A stretch of DNA of 64,000 bases from Galactobacillus timonensis (GCF_900240265.1 NZ_LT964739.1:1056708-1120707); one strand, 5' to 3'; positions 1 to 9,710 are shown, numbered from the stretch's first letter. Translations and numbers: made by a program. The notes: generated from the sequence alone by a model not told the origin.

Positions 1-1080
1 AAGCATATGAATACCACCCTGGTGCAAATGAGGATTTTTGTTCAATTTACCTGTGCGAGAAGAGACCGCTCTCCCGGGGCTTGCAACGGCTGCGGGAAGT
101 ATAGCAGCTGCCGGTTTAACAAGTTCAAATACTATGCCGATCATGCCCACTCTGCTTACCGGGATACTCTCGTGGAATCTCGTTCAGGAGTTAACGCTAC
201 AGTCAGTACGATAAGGAAACTTGGTGAACTGATTAAACCCCTGCTTGAGAAAGGACAGTCCGTCTACGCCATTCTGGAAGCACATCCGGAGATTGGCCTG
301 AGCGAAAAGACCGTTTACACCTATATCGAAACCGGTGTGTTTAGAGAAGCCGGCATTACCATCAACTGCCTGGACCTGAAGAAGCAGGTTCGCAGATCAC
401 CGCCCAAAAAGCTGAAGTTTAAGCCTCGTCGGGACCTTTCCTATACCAAAGGCCGGACCAGTAAGGAATACGACGAATACATGGCCGCAAACCCCAATGC
501 CAGAGTCGTACAAATGGACACTGTATATAACGATTCCACGAATGGTCCCTTTATTCAGACATTCAAGTTCCTCCGGTACGATCTTCTGCTCTGCCTGTAT
601 CATGAAGAGAAAACCGCACTTGATATGCTTGCAGGCATCAATCTCCTTGATGAGATTCTCGGGCATGACTTGTTCAACAGGGAAGTAGAAGTCATTAAGA
701 CAGACAGAGGCTCAGAATTTACATGTGCGGACCAGGCCGAAGTCAGATCCGATGGAACACGCAGGACAAGGATGTTCTTCTGTGATCCGATGGCTTCATG
801 GCAGAAAGGATCGATCGAAAACGTTCATCTCCTTCTTCGGGAAATCTGTCCCAAAGGCTGCGATCTTAAGGCAATCGGTCTCATTGACCAGCATGCATGC
901 AATATCATCTCTGAAAACATCAACTCGTACCCAAAAGAAAAGCTGAACGGCAAGTCATCCTTTCAGCTTCTTGAATTTCTCAGCCACCCAACGGCAAAGA
1001 AATTCTATGAATTCGGGCTCCATAACATTTCAAATTCGGATGAAGTGATTCTGAAGCCATACGTTCTAAAGAAACGATAA
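1..1080 (+). CDS. IS30-family transposase, 5' end cut off by the window
   Basis: DDE transposase of the IS30 type; it would cut and rejoin the ends of its own element. The reading frame is open back to base 1 (it enters as Lys-His), so the N-terminal helix-turn-helix part lies outside the window and the ATG at 7 is probably internal. Counting from that ATG, the catalytic acidic residues are likely D171 (VVQMD), D233 (KTDRGSEF) and E271 (KGSIEN). A Cys-rich stretch (CNGCGKYSSC) near residues 26-35 is typical of the Firmicute IS30 subgroup. The C-terminus looks complete. It sits just upstream of the core gene block and is unrelated to it. Confidence 0.88.
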   Translation, partial: KHMNTTLVQMRIFVQFTCARRDRSPGACNGCGKYSSCRFNKFKYYADHAHSAYRDTLVESRSGVNATVSTIRKLGELIKPLLEKGQSVYAILEAHPEIGLSEKTVYTYIETGVFREAGITINCLDLKKQVRRSPPKKLKFKPRRDLSYTKGRTSKEYDEYMAANPNARVVQMDTVYNDSTNGPFIQTFKFLRYDLLLCLYHEEKTALDMLAGINLLDEILGHDLFNREVEVIKTDRGSEFTCADQAEVRSDGTRRTRMFFCDPMASWQKGSIENVHLLLREICPKGCDLKAIGLIDQHACNIISENINSYPKEKLNGKSSFQLLEFLSHPTAKKFYEFGLHNISNSDEVILKPYVLKKR

Positions 1081-1411
1081 TCCAGCGAAAGCCGTCGATC
1101 CGCAAGTTGAAATAACCCTTTCACGGCAATGAACTGCTAAAAGTTCATTGACTTTCAACGCGTCTCTTTAGATCTCTTGATACTTTTATTCTGAGGTCCA
1201 CAAGGCAGAAACGCAAGCAAAAAGCGATGACCGAGAGCGAAATTATGCCCTGTTCATCGCTTCTGTACGACTTATTTCCACTTGCTTTCTAAAGTGGAAT
1301 TTAACTTTTCACTTGAGCCTTCCACAAAGAATAAAAGAAAAATTTTCATGGAATGTAACAAATTCCATCATGCCCGTCTTTTCGCCTTTATAAAAGGAAG
1401 AGAAGCAGGCA
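1081..1411 (+). mobile_element. Non-coding tail of the IS30-type element and flank
   Basis: No gene is seen. There are two clean hairpins: a 9-bp stem at 1127-1135/1142-1150 (CAATGAACT with its complement, 6-base loop) and an 8-bp stem at 1276-1283/1292-1299 (TTCCACTT with its complement). The second probably marks the inverted-repeat end of the insertion sequence, so the element would end near 1300. The exact end is inferred because the other end is not in the window. Confidence 0.4.
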
Positions 1412-1420
1412 TGCTATAAT
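1412..1420 (+). promoter_or_regulatory. Extended -10 promoter (TGCTATAAT) of the yitT-like gene
   Basis: A perfect extended -10 with no recognisable -35 at 17 bp. Its last T lies 7 nt before the ATG at 1428, so transcription should begin at or next to that start codon. Confidence 0.6.
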
Positions 1421-1427
1421 CATGCCG

Positions 1428-2303
1428 ATGAGCCAGAATGTACACACGGTAAAAATCAAACGGAACAGCTTTTTGGATACTCTGTCCATTGTTGCAGGTA
1501 CATTTCTTCTCTGCCTCTCGGTAGAGATGTTCCTGCTCCCGTACAATATTCTTTCAGGCGGTGTCGCCGGCATCAGTGTCGTCCTCTATCCTTTGACGCA
1601 TATTGATACAACCATGATGGCCAACACCCTGACGATCATTCTGCTGTTTGTCGGCCGGATTTTTCTTGGCCGCGACTTTTTTCTGAAAACGGTTTTGTCC
1701 TCATTTCTCTATCCGGTCTTCAACATTTTGCTGCAGCGGATCGTTCCCGTTCCCGAAGTATCCATGACCCTGGCATCGTTCTATGGCGGCTTACTTGGCG
1801 GAGCGGGCGTCGGCCTGGTCATGCGGACCGGTGCCTCAACCGGCGGAATGGATGTTCCACCGCTGGTTATCCACCGCTATACCGATATTCCGGTCAGTAC
1901 GCTTGTCTTTCTGTTTGACGGTCTGACCGTTCTGCTGGGCTGCTTCATCTATAGTCTGGAAGCTGTTCTGATCGGGTTGATCTCGGTCATGGCAAGTTCC
2001 GTGGCTCTCAATAAGATTTTGACGATGGGATCGGGCGCCGATGCGCGGCAGGTACAGATCATTTCGGAAAAGTGGGATGCCATTACCAATGTCATTACGC
2101 GTGACCTCAACCGCAGTTCCACAATCCTCGACGGGGTCGGAGGCTATACGCGGGAAGAGCGCAAAGTCGTCATGGTGATTGTATCAAAGACGGAGTATTA
2201 TCAATTGATCGCTACTGTGAAGCAGCTGGATCCGATGGCATTCATTATTACCAGCGAAGTCGCCGATATGCAGGGCGAAGGCTGGACCTATACACTGATT
2301 TAA
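1428..2303 (+). CDS. YitT-family membrane protein with DUF2179 domain
   Basis: Polytopic membrane protein of the YitT/DUF161 family (function unknown, possibly transport). The first about 190 residues hold a run of hydrophobic segments with the family's glycine-rich turns (ILSGGVAGIS, GGLLGGAGVGL, TGASTGGMDV). The last about 85 residues form the cytoplasmic DUF2179 domain (GADARQVQIISEKWD). The length of 291 aa is normal. An ATG at 1422 is two codons upstream, but it lies only 1 nt after the -10 and so could hardly be in the transcript; the ATG at 1428 is preferred. No Shine-Dalgarno precedes either, which suggests a leaderless mRNA. The next gene, ftsE, starts 24 nt after the stop. Confidence 0.85.
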   Translation: MSQNVHTVKIKRNSFLDTLSIVAGTFLLCLSVEMFLLPYNILSGGVAGISVVLYPLTHIDTTMMANTLTIILLFVGRIFLGRDFFLKTVLSSFLYPVFNILLQRIVPVPEVSMTLASFYGGLLGGAGVGLVMRTGASTGGMDVPPLVIHRYTDIPVSTLVFLFDGLTVLLGCFIYSLEAVLIGLISVMASSVALNKILTMGSGADARQVQIISEKWDAITNVITRDLNRSSTILDGVGGYTREERKVVMVIVSKTEYYQLIATVKQLDPMAFIITSEVADMQGEGWTYTLI

Positions 2304-2327
2304 CAGAAGCTGCAGGAGGAACCATGC

Positions 2328-3017
2328 ATGATTGAATGCACCCACGTATTTAAAAAGTACAAGAACGGTGTCAATGCGCTTTACGACATCAATATGAATA
2401 TCGCCCAGGGCGAATTCGTCTACATTATCGGTCCCACGGGATCGGGCAAGTCGACGCTGATCAAGCTGCTCGACGGAGAAGAGATCCCGACCAAGGGCAA
2501 GGTGAATGTCGTCGGCATCAATGTCGGCAAACTGCGCCACTCCAAGGTTCCCATTTACCGCCGCAACATCGGCGTCGTCTTTCAGGATTTCCGGCTTCTG
2601 CCGACCAAGACGGTGTTCGAGAACATTTCCTATGCCCTCGAAGTGATCGGGATGCGCAAGGATCTGATCCGCCGCCGCGTACGTGAAGTCATGAACCTCG
2701 TCGGTCTCGACGATAAGGGCAGCTCGTTCCCCAATCAGCTTTCGGGCGGCCAGCAGCAGCGTGTCGCCATTGCCAGAGCCATTGCCAACCGGCCCAAGGT
2801 GCTGATCGCCGATGAGCCTACCGGCAACCTGGATCCGCAGATGTCGGATGAAATCATGGCACTGCTTGAGAAGATCAATGAAGAATACGGTACGACGATC
2901 CTCATGGTTACCCATGACATGACCATCGTCAACAAGCACCGGAAGCGTACCATCGTGCTGGAGCACGGACATATTACGGCAGATCTTGCCCAGGGAGGTT
3001 ATGCGCAGCATGAGTAG
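2328..3017 (+). CDS. ftsE: Cell-division ABC transporter ATP-binding protein FtsE
   Basis: ATPase half of FtsEX, which transmits the state of the division machinery across the membrane to a peptidoglycan hydrolase. Of 229 aa: Walker A GPTGSGKS at residues 35-42, ABC signature LSGGQ at 138-142, Walker B VLIADE at 158-163 followed by the PTGNLD D-loop. The start ATG at 2328 has AGGAGG at 2314-2319; another ATG four bases earlier is out of frame. The gene overlaps the start of ftsX, so the two are translationally coupled. Confidence 0.96.
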   Translation: MIECTHVFKKYKNGVNALYDINMNIAQGEFVYIIGPTGSGKSTLIKLLDGEEIPTKGKVNVVGINVGKLRHSKVPIYRRNIGVVFQDFRLLPTKTVFENISYALEVIGMRKDLIRRRVREVMNLVGLDDKGSSFPNQLSGGQQQRVAIARAIANRPKVLIADEPTGNLDPQMSDEIMALLEKINEEYGTTILMVTHDMTIVNKHRKRTIVLEHGHITADLAQGGYAQHE

Positions 3018-3909
3018 CTTTTTCAGACCCCTGAAGGAGGGATTCCACGGCGTCTTCCGCCATGGTGCAATGAGTTTTTCCGCCGCCGTCACGGTGACGA
3101 TCGCTCTTTCCATCGTTTCCATCTTCCTGATGTTCACCTTCAACATGCAGCAGTTTACGGAAGGCCTGGAACAGTCGGTGCAGATTGCGGTCATGGTCGA
3201 CTACAACTATGAGTCGGCGGAGCAGGAGGATGCCATTCAGATGGCGATCTCCGAGATCCCCGGCGTCACGAGCATTACCTACCATACGAAGAAGGAAGAG
3301 TTCAACTACCTCCTCGATCTGTTCGATGAAAATACCCGGAAGCTGTACGAGACGATGGATTCGGACAACCCGATGCACGATGCTTTCTATGTCGAGATCT
3401 CGGACGGCTCGCAGCTGGAAAGCGTCGCCGATCAGATTTCGCAGATTGAAGGCGTCAAGTCCGTCAACTTCGGCGGCAGCTCGGCAACGACGCTGGTACG
3501 TGTTCTGCGTACCATCCGCTATGGCGGCGCGGTACTTGCGATTGCGCTGTCATTGCTGGCGGTGGCCCTTATTTCCAATACGATCAAGCTAACGATTTCG
3601 GCCCGTGCCGATGAGATCGCGATCATGCGCAATGTCGGCGCAAAGAACAGCTTCATCCGCTCCCCGTTCCTTGTGGAGGGCGTCATTATCGGAGCTATGG
3701 GTTCAATCATTCCGATGCTTGGAACCTATTTCGGCTACCGCTATCTGTATCAGTTTACGGGCGGCTATGTGATTTCGCAGATGTTTTCGCTGCTGAATCC
3801 GGTGCCCTTTGTGCGTCAGATCAATGTAGCCCTGCTGCTGATCGGTATGGCGGTCGGCTTCCTTGGCTCGTTCTTCTCAGTGACACGCTACCTGCGCTGG
3901 AAGCGCTGA
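3010..3909 (+). CDS. ftsX: Cell-division ABC transporter permease FtsX
   Basis: Membrane half of FtsEX. It shows the FtsX layout: one N-terminal TM helix (about residues 25-48), an extracellular domain of about 120 residues that binds the hydrolase (including GVTSITYHTKKEE), then three C-terminal TM helices. Candidate starts are TTG 2986, ATG 3001 and ATG 3010; GGAGG at 2994-2998 best fits 3010, giving 299 aa. The first bases overlap the end of ftsE. The secreted M23 hydrolase downstream is the likely partner of the extracellular loop. Confidence 0.94.
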   Translation: MSSFFRPLKEGFHGVFRHGAMSFSAAVTVTIALSIVSIFLMFTFNMQQFTEGLEQSVQIAVMVDYNYESAEQEDAIQMAISEIPGVTSITYHTKKEEFNYLLDLFDENTRKLYETMDSDNPMHDAFYVEISDGSQLESVADQISQIEGVKSVNFGGSSATTLVRVLRTIRYGGAVLAIALSLLAVALISNTIKLTISARADEIAIMRNVGAKNSFIRSPFLVEGVIIGAMGSIIPMLGTYFGYRYLYQFTGGYVISQMFSLLNPVPFVRQINVALLLIGMAVGFLGSFFSVTRYLRWKR

Positions 3910-3928
3910 TGGCCGGAGGATATTGAAG

Positions 3929-5329
3929 ATGAATCTATGGAAAAGAAGCGCAGAAGGAATACTGGCTGGAGTGCTTCTTTTCAGTATGTCAGCTCCGGTC
4001 CATGCCGAGGGCGAAGACTTTTCCGATACGAGCTACTGGATGAATCTATGCACCGGCGGCAGCGACCTTTCGCCGGACGACAAGACGTCGTGCCGCGAAT
4101 TTCTGCAGTATCAGTCGGAGAGCTCCACGTCGCTGCAGAATCAGGTGAGCCAGCTGGAAGATGACATCGCCCAGGCTTCCGAGGATATTGAAGCCTATGC
4201 GGCCAAGGCTCAGTACTATCAGGAACAGGCCGCGACGCTCAACGACGACATCGCGGATCTCAATGGTCAGATCGCAGTCAAGGAGAAGCAGATCGAGGCG
4301 CTGCAGGCCGATATTGACAAGAATCAGGCGGAAGTTGATGCCGGCGAAGAGAAGATGAAGCAGCGGCTGGAAACGATCCAGCAGACGATGCGTCTCAATC
4401 AGTATTTTGACATTCTGATGGGTGCGCGTACCTTTGAGCAGCTGATCCGTCTGATCAACGGTCTCAATGACATCACGGAACATGACAATACGGTCATGGA
4501 ACAATTGTCCGATCAGATTACCCAGCTCAACAGTGACAAGGCCGAACTGGAGACGCAGAAGGCGTCGCTGGATGCGGACCGTCAGGAACTGGTGGATAAG
4601 CAGAATGAACTGCTGGCCTACATGGTGCAGGCGCAGCAGGCGGAGACGGCGATGGAGCAGCAGCTCTCCCTCCTGCAGGAGCAGCGGACGCAGACGCTTG
4701 CCAACATTTCCCAGATTCAGGAACAGATGAGCCAGCTGCAGAATGCCCTGAATTCAGTAGCTGCTTCGGCGGGCTGGACCTATCCGATTCCCGGCGCCCA
4801 TATCAATGCCTATGCGCATACGTGGCACTACGCTTCGGGGGGCATTCATCTGGGTGCAGACTTCGTGGCACCGTTGGGAACGACGGTCGTGGCTCCGGCC
4901 AATGGCGTTGTGCTGGCTTCGGCGGATGGCTGTGATTATGGTTATCTTGGCAACGGCTGCGGCGTATCCAACGGCGGCGTCTGGGGCGGCGGCAACCAGA
5001 TCTATATTCTCTGCGTTGTGAACGGTTCGCTGTACTGTGTGCTGTTTGCGCATCTTCTGAAGGGGACGCCGCTTGCTTCAGGAACGATCGTGACGGCGGG
5101 ACAGGCGATTGCCCAGGTCGGCTCTTCGGGCAACAGTACCGGTCCTCACAGTCATGTGGAAGTATTCTATCTTGGCAGCGGATCGCTGTTCTCGACGTTC
5201 GGTACGACCTGGAACGGCAATCTTTCGTTCGGATGCGGCTGGCATACAAAAGGACTTTCCAATACCTGTGATAATACGGGCGGGAAGGCGCCGTGCCGTG
5301 TGCGGCCGGAAGATGTATTCGGAGGTTGA
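3929..5329 (+). CDS. Secreted coiled-coil M23 peptidoglycan hydrolase, probable FtsEX partner
   Basis: EnvC-like architecture, 466 aa. A signal peptide (MNLWKRSAEGILAGVLLFSM, cleavage probably after VHA) is followed by a long Gln/Glu/Ala-rich coiled coil (about residues 55-280) and a C-terminal LytM/M23 domain with the zinc-binding motifs HLGAD and HSHVE. As both motifs are present it is probably catalytically active. The start ATG at 3929 has GGAGGA at 3915-3920; the TTG two codons earlier is less likely. Position directly behind ftsEX implies that FtsEX controls it during septal wall splitting, as CwlO or PcsB are controlled elsewhere. A Cys-rich C-terminal tail (CGWHTKGLSNTCDNTGGK) could form disulphides. 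Confidence 0.9.
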   Translation: MNLWKRSAEGILAGVLLFSMSAPVHAEGEDFSDTSYWMNLCTGGSDLSPDDKTSCREFLQYQSESSTSLQNQVSQLEDDIAQASEDIEAYAAKAQYYQEQAATLNDDIADLNGQIAVKEKQIEALQADIDKNQAEVDAGEEKMKQRLETIQQTMRLNQYFDILMGARTFEQLIRLINGLNDITEHDNTVMEQLSDQITQLNSDKAELETQKASLDADRQELVDKQNELLAYMVQAQQAETAMEQQLSLLQEQRTQTLANISQIQEQMSQLQNALNSVAASAGWTYPIPGAHINAYAHTWHYASGGIHLGADFVAPLGTTVVAPANGVVLASADGCDYGYLGNGCGVSNGGVWGGGNQIYILCVVNGSLYCVLFAHLLKGTPLASGTIVTAGQAIAQVGSSGNSTGPHSHVEVFYLGSGSLFSTFGTTWNGNLSFGCGWHTKGLSNTCDNTGGKAPCRVRPEDVFGG

Positions 5330-5331
5330 GC

Positions 5332-6840
5332 ATGCCGGAAAAGAAGAAACAGAAGAAAAGCAGAGATTCTATCCGTCTTCCGCTGCTGGTGGCGATTGCG
5401 GCGGCGGTTGCGCTTGGCTGGTGTGTCGGATCGATCGTGCCGATCGGTCTGTTTGATCATCTGCGCGAGGATCTGAACGTTTCGACGACCGGATCTTCTT
5501 CGACCAAATACGAACAGGTGCTCGACATCATGACGAATGACTGGTTCTTCGCGGATCAGATCGACGATGTTCAGGATCGTCTGGTGGATCAGGCGCTCAG
5601 CGGCATGACGACCAATTCCGAAGATCCCCATACTGAATACATGACGAAACAGGAGATCACGGACTTTACGCAGATGATCAACCGTAATCTTGTCGGGATC
5701 GGTGTTGAGTTCCGCACGCTGGACAGCGGCATTCATATCATTACGCGTGTTCTTCCCGATTCGCCGGCGGAAAGGGCGGGCGTCGAGGTCAATGACATCA
5801 TTCATGCGGTCGACGGCAAGGTGGTTGACGGATTGACCTCAACCGAGATTCAGGATCTGGTGCGTGGCGAAGAAGGTACGGATGTTACGATCGACTTCCT
5901 GCGCGATGGAAAGACCGTGACATTTACCATGACGCGGGCCGAAGTGTCGTCGACGACGAGCTATACGGTACGTGACGATGGCATCGGCTATCTGCATATT
6001 CTGCAGTTCGGCAATACGACGGCCAAGGAAGTACAGGATGCGCTGGATCATTTTCAGGATGCGGGTGTGACCAGAATTCTTATTGATCTGCGTGATAACG
6101 GCGGCGGCTATCTGGAGGCGCTGCAGGGGGTGGTTGACTGTTTTCTGGCGAAGGATCAGGTGTTCCTGGTACGTGAGTACAGCGATGGTACGAAACAGGA
6201 GATGAAGACCGATGGCGGGACGTATGAAGGTCTTGGCCCGATCGTTCTTCTTGTCAATGAGAATACGGCAAGTGCAGCCGAGGCATTTACGCTGGCGATG
6301 AAAGAGGGCCGCGACGATGTGACGATCGTTGGGACAACGACCTATGGCAAGGGTACGGTGCAGGTGACGAAGTATTTTGACGACGGTTCGGCGATCAAGT
6401 ATACGAATTCGAAGTGGATGAGCCCGTCCGGCGTGTGGGTGAACAACACGGGCATTGCGCCGGATGTGGAAGTGAAGCTGCCGGACATTCTGACATCGAC
6501 CTATACGGATTTCGGTGAGGATGAAAGCTATGCGCCGGATTCGGTATCGGACCGGGTTGCAGAGATGGAAAAGTGTCTGCAGTATCTTGGCTACGATGTG
6601 GATCGTACGGACGGCTATTTCAGTGATGCGGCGGAAGCGGCGCTGCTCCAGTTTGCCAGTGATCATGAGCTGGAGAGTGACGGTACGCTGAATCAGACGA
6701 TGTACAATGCGCTTTTGACGGATGTGGTGTCGCTGTGGCTGAGTGATGAGACGCGGGATACGCAGCTGATGAAGGGCATTGAACTGCTCAATGGAAGTGA
6801 AGATACGGCTGCTGTGAGGCAGAGAAGTGCGAGGTGCTGA
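5332..6840 (+). CDS. S41-family carboxy-terminal processing protease (CtpA/CtpB-like)
   Basis: Membrane-anchored serine protease, 502 aa. A basic N-terminus and single TM helix (about residues 13-33) are followed by a PDZ domain (around VLPDSPAERAGVEVNDII) and the S41 core. The likely nucleophile is the Ser in ENTASAAEAF and the general base the Lys in TYGKGTVQ. It ends in a PG_binding_1 domain (LQYLGYDVDRTDGYFSD), the common CtpA layout in Firmicutes. Start ATG 5332 with GGAGG at 5321-5325, two bases after the M23 gene stop. Co-transcription with ftsEX and the hydrolase suggests a role in processing wall enzymes at the cell surface. Confidence 0.92.
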   Translation: MPEKKKQKKSRDSIRLPLLVAIAAAVALGWCVGSIVPIGLFDHLREDLNVSTTGSSSTKYEQVLDIMTNDWFFADQIDDVQDRLVDQALSGMTTNSEDPHTEYMTKQEITDFTQMINRNLVGIGVEFRTLDSGIHIITRVLPDSPAERAGVEVNDIIHAVDGKVVDGLTSTEIQDLVRGEEGTDVTIDFLRDGKTVTFTMTRAEVSSTTSYTVRDDGIGYLHILQFGNTTAKEVQDALDHFQDAGVTRILIDLRDNGGGYLEALQGVVDCFLAKDQVFLVREYSDGTKQEMKTDGGTYEGLGPIVLLVNENTASAAEAFTLAMKEGRDDVTIVGTTTYGKGTVQVTKYFDDGSAIKYTNSKWMSPSGVWVNNTGIAPDVEVKLPDILTSTYTDFGEDESYAPDSVSDRVAEMEKCLQYLGYDVDRTDGYFSDAAEAALLQFASDHELESDGTLNQTMYNALLTDVVSLWLSDETRDTQLMKGIELLNGSEDTAAVRQRSARC

Positions 6841-8823
6841 ATGGATGCGAGTCACCCGTTTGAATTAGTTTCACCGTTTCATCCGACGGGAGATCAGCCG
6901 CAGGCGATTGATGCGCTGGTCGAGGGTCTTTCCCAAGGGAAGAAGGAACAGGTACTGGAGGGCGCGACCGGTACGGGCAAGACGTTTACGATGGCCAATG
7001 TAATTGCGCGCGTGCAGCGGCCGACGCTGGTGTTTTCCCATAACAAGACGCTGGCTGGTCAGCTGTATTCGGAGTTCAAGGAGCTGTTTCCCCATAATCG
7101 GGTGGAGTACTTCGTTTCCAACTTTGACTACTATCAGCCGGAAGCCTACATGCCCAAGACGGATCAGTATATTGAAAAGACGGCGGCGATCAATGAGGAG
7201 CTGGACATGTTCCGTGAGTCGGCGCTGAATTCGCTTCTGGAGCGGCGGGACACGATCGTGGTGGCTTCGGTTGCGTGCATCTATGCGGCCAGTGATCCGA
7301 AGCAGTACAAGGACATGTTCTTTACGATCCGGGTCGGGGAAGAAATTGAGCGCAATGCGCTGTTAAGAAAATTCATAGATCTGCAATACCGGCGCAATGA
7401 CGTGGATCAGACGCGCGGTACGCTGCGTGTGCGTGGCGATGTGATTGAGGTGACGCCGAGCTATACCAACGAGTTCAATATCCGGATCGAAATGTTCGGC
7501 GATGAAGTGGATAGGATTACGGAAGTGGATCCGACGACGGGGAAGACGCTGCAGGGCTATCAGTTCTACAACATCTTTCCAGCCAGCGGCTATGCGCGCA
7601 GTAAGGAGTCGATGAACCGGGCCTGCGATGATATTGAAGCGGAGCTGGAACAGCGGCTGAAGTACTTTCATGACAACGGGAAGGAACTGGAGGCGGAGCG
7701 TCTGGAACAGCGGACGCGCTTTGATCTAGAAGCGTTAAGAGAAAACGGCTACTGTGCGGGCATTGAAAACTATTCGATGCACATTGATGGCCGTAAGCCG
7801 GGTCAGCGTCCGTGGAATCTGTTCGATTATTTTCCGAAGGATTTTCTGCTGTTTGTGGATGAGTCGCATGTGTCGCTGCCGCAGATCCGCGGCATGTACA
7901 ACGGTGATCGTCAGCGCAAGGAGGTGCTGGTGAAGTACGGCTTCCGTCTTCCCAGTGCGCTTGACAACCGTCCGATGCGCTTTGAAGAGTTTGAGGGGAT
8001 GCTGAATCAGGTCATCTACTGTTCGGCGACGCCGGGCGATTATGAGCTGGATCACGTGCATCATCAGGTGGTTGAGCAGATCATTCGTCCTACGGGGCTG
8101 CTGGATCCGAAGATTACCGTCAAGCCGACCCATGGGCAGGTGGATGATATCTGTGAGGCAATTGAGAAGCGGATCCAGCGCAATGAGCGGGTTCTCATTA
8201 CGACGCTGACGGTACGGATGGCAGAAGATCTGACGGAGTATCTGAAGGAGCGTGGATTCAGGGTTTCCTATCTGCACCATGAGACGAAGACGCTGGAGCG
8301 TTCGCAGGTGATTCATGATCTGCGGGCGGGCAAGATCGATGTGATCGTGGGCATCAACCTGCTGCGTGAAGGTCTCGATATTCCGGAAGTGTCTCTGGTG
8401 TGCATTCTGGATGCGGACAAGGAAGGCTTCCTTCGTTCCGAGCGTTCCCTGGTACAGACGATCGGTCGTGCGGCGCGCAATGCGAACGGTGAAGTTTACA
8501 TGTACGCGGATGTGATGACGGATTCGATGAAGGCTGCGATCTCGGAGACGAACCGTCGGCGCCGGATTCAGGAGGCGTACAATACGGAGCACGGCATCGT
8601 TCCGAAGACCATTTCGAAGCCGATTGAAGAGGCGATCCGTGGCAAGGAGACGCAGGCGATGGCCGCCAGGTACGTGGCCAAGAAGGCGAAGCTTTCGAAG
8701 AAGGATCGTGCGACGCTTTTGAACAATATGGAGGCTGAGATGAAGGAGGCTGCTAAGCAGCTGGACTTCGAAAGAGCTGCGGAACTCAGGGATATGCTGT
8801 TTGAGCTGCGCGCGGAAGACTAA
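6841..8823 (+). CDS. uvrB: Excinuclease ABC subunit B (UvrB)
   Basis: Damage-verifying helicase of nucleotide excision repair; loads UvrC on damaged DNA after UvrA delivery. Full length, 660 aa. Walker A GATGTGKT near residue 40, the beta-hairpin with [16 protein letters not shown] (motif II), TIGRAARN (motif VI), and a C-terminal UVR domain ([18 protein letters not shown]) that contacts UvrC. The ATG directly abuts the S41 protease stop with no spacer, so it is probably expressed from the ftsEX operon. No uvrA follows, which is unusual for Firmicutes. Confidence 0.98.
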   Translation: MDASHPFELVSPFHPTGDQPQAIDALVEGLSQGKKEQVLEGATGTGKTFTMANVIARVQRPTLVFSHNKTLAGQLYSEFKELFPHNRVEYFVSNFDYYQPEAYMPKTDQYIEKTAAINEELDMFRESALNSLLERRDTIVVASVACIYAASDPKQYKDMFFTIRVGEEIERNALLRKFIDLQYRRNDVDQTRGTLRVRGDVIEVTPSYTNEFNIRIEMFGDEVDRITEVDPTTGKTLQGYQFYNIFPASGYARSKESMNRACDDIEAELEQRLKYFHDNGKELEAERLEQRTRFDLEALRENGYCAGIENYSMHIDGRKPGQRPWNLFDYFPKDFLLFVDESHVSLPQIRGMYNGDRQRKEVLVKYGFRLPSALDNRPMRFEEFEGMLNQVIYCSATPGDYELDHVHHQVVEQIIRPTGLLDPKITVKPTHGQVDDICEAIEKRIQRNERVLITTLTVRMAEDLTEYLKERGFRVSYLHHETKTLERSQVIHDLRAGKIDVIVGINLLREGLDIPEVSLVCILDADKEGFLRSERSLVQTIGRAARNANGEVYMYADVMTDSMKAAISETNRRRRIQEAYNTEHGIVPKTISKPIEEAIRGKETQAMAARYVAKKAKLSKKDRATLLNNMEAEMKEAAKQLDFERAAELRDMLFELRAED

Positions 8824-8852
8824 TATCACTTATAAATGGGAAATTTCCGATT

Positions 8853-8858
8853 TATAAT
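8853..8858 (+). promoter_or_regulatory. Probable -10 (TATAAT) of the zinc-ribbon gene
   Basis: TATAAT in an AT-rich 68-nt gap behind uvrB, 33 nt before the next ATG. No convincing -35 is seen. Confidence 0.4.
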
Positions 8859-8891
8859 GTAAAAAAGAAGTGGCAGTGACAGGGGGAATGA

Positions 8892-9122
8892 ATGGAAGAC
8901 GGGAAGAAAGTGGTTCATGCGTACTGGATTCATCATACGAAGCAGGATCCAGCTTCTGTTTCAGGGTTACTCTATCTGCCGGAATGTGATTGTTCTAACT
9001 GTCATGGGACGGTAGGTGTTGAGAAACCGGTCTGTCCGTTCTGCGGTGCGATCATGGATGGTGAGGCACAGGGCGATACGGAAGGCGTAGAGGTTGAATC
9101 GGTCGGTGAAGGGGAGAACTGA
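8892..9122 (+). CDS. Small zinc-ribbon protein of unknown function
   Basis: 76 aa. Two Cys pairs are visible, CDCSNC (about residues 33-38) and CPFC (about 51-54), spaced as in a treble-clef or rubredoxin-like ribbon, so it probably binds zinc. The C-terminal 20 residues are very acidic. A good Shine-Dalgarno (AGGGGGA) precedes the ATG. It has its own promoter and terminator and so is probably monocistronic. I do not recognise a named family. Confidence 0.65.
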   Translation: MEDGKKVVHAYWIHHTKQDPASVSGLLYLPECDCSNCHGTVGVEKPVCPFCGAIMDGEAQGDTEGVEVESVGEGEN

Positions 9123-9156
9123 TCCCCGGATCCCAGGATTCGCTGAACAGGAATCG

Positions 9157-9178
9157 GGCAGCCGTGAGGCTGCCTTTT
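9157..9178 (+). terminator. Rho-independent terminator
   Basis: 7-bp GC stem GGCAGCC/GGCTGCC with a GTGA loop and TTTT, 34 bp after the zinc-ribbon gene. Confidence 0.85.
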
Positions 9179-9221
9179 GCGTTACAATAGGCGTCATATA
9201 CAGATTGAAGGAGAGAACATT

Positions 9222-9710
9222 ATGGATACGCTGCAGCTGCTGAAGGCTCTGGAACAGAATCCGCGTATTTCGACGGCGGATCTGGCGGATGTGTTGAACG
9301 CATCCGTGGAACAGGTGGAGGCCGAGAAGGATCATCTTGAGAAGACGCATGTGATCTGCGGCTATCATACGGTGATCAACTGGGACAGGACGAATACGGA
9401 CCGGGTCAGTGCCATCATCGAAGTCAGCGGGAAGCCGGAGCGGGATGTCGGCTACGATAAGATTGCGCAGCGCATTGCGCGTTTTGATGAAGTTACGTCG
9501 CTGTATCTGATGAGTGGGAACAGTGAATTCATGGTGTTCGTTGAAGGTCAGACGATGCGTGAGATTGCGGACTTCGTGGGTCAGAAGCTGGCGCCGATTG
9601 ACGGTGTCACTTCGACAGTGACGTGCTTTCTGCTGAAGAAGTACAAGGTGGAAGGCGTAATGATGGAGTCGGAGGAGCTGAAGGATGAGCGTCAGCTGAT
9701 AACGGCATGA
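9222..9710 (+). CDS. Lrp/AsnC-family transcriptional regulator
   Basis: 162 aa. An N-terminal winged helix (LLKALEQNPRISTADLADVL) is followed by a RAM effector-binding domain (residues about 65-140, with RVSAIIEVSGKPERDVGYDK and MSGNSEFMVFVEG). Start ATG 9222 with AAGGAGA at 9208-9213. The stop overlaps the start of the aminotransferase gene by 4 nt (ATGA), so the regulator and enzyme are coupled. The effector is probably an amino acid related to the enzyme's substrate; that is inference from context. Confidence 0.92.
   Translation: MDTLQLLKALEQNPRISTADLADVLNASVEQVEAEKDHLEKTHVICGYHTVINWDRTNTDRVSAIIEVSGKPERDVGYDKIAQRIARFDEVTSLYLMSGNSEFMVFVEGQTMREIADFVGQKLAPIDGVTSTVTCFLLKKYKVEGVMMESEELKDERQLITA

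Noticed and set aside
2184..3194. 336-codon minus-strand frame opposite ftsE
   Set aside because: Antisense shadow of ftsE and ftsX; composition typical of a reversed frame.
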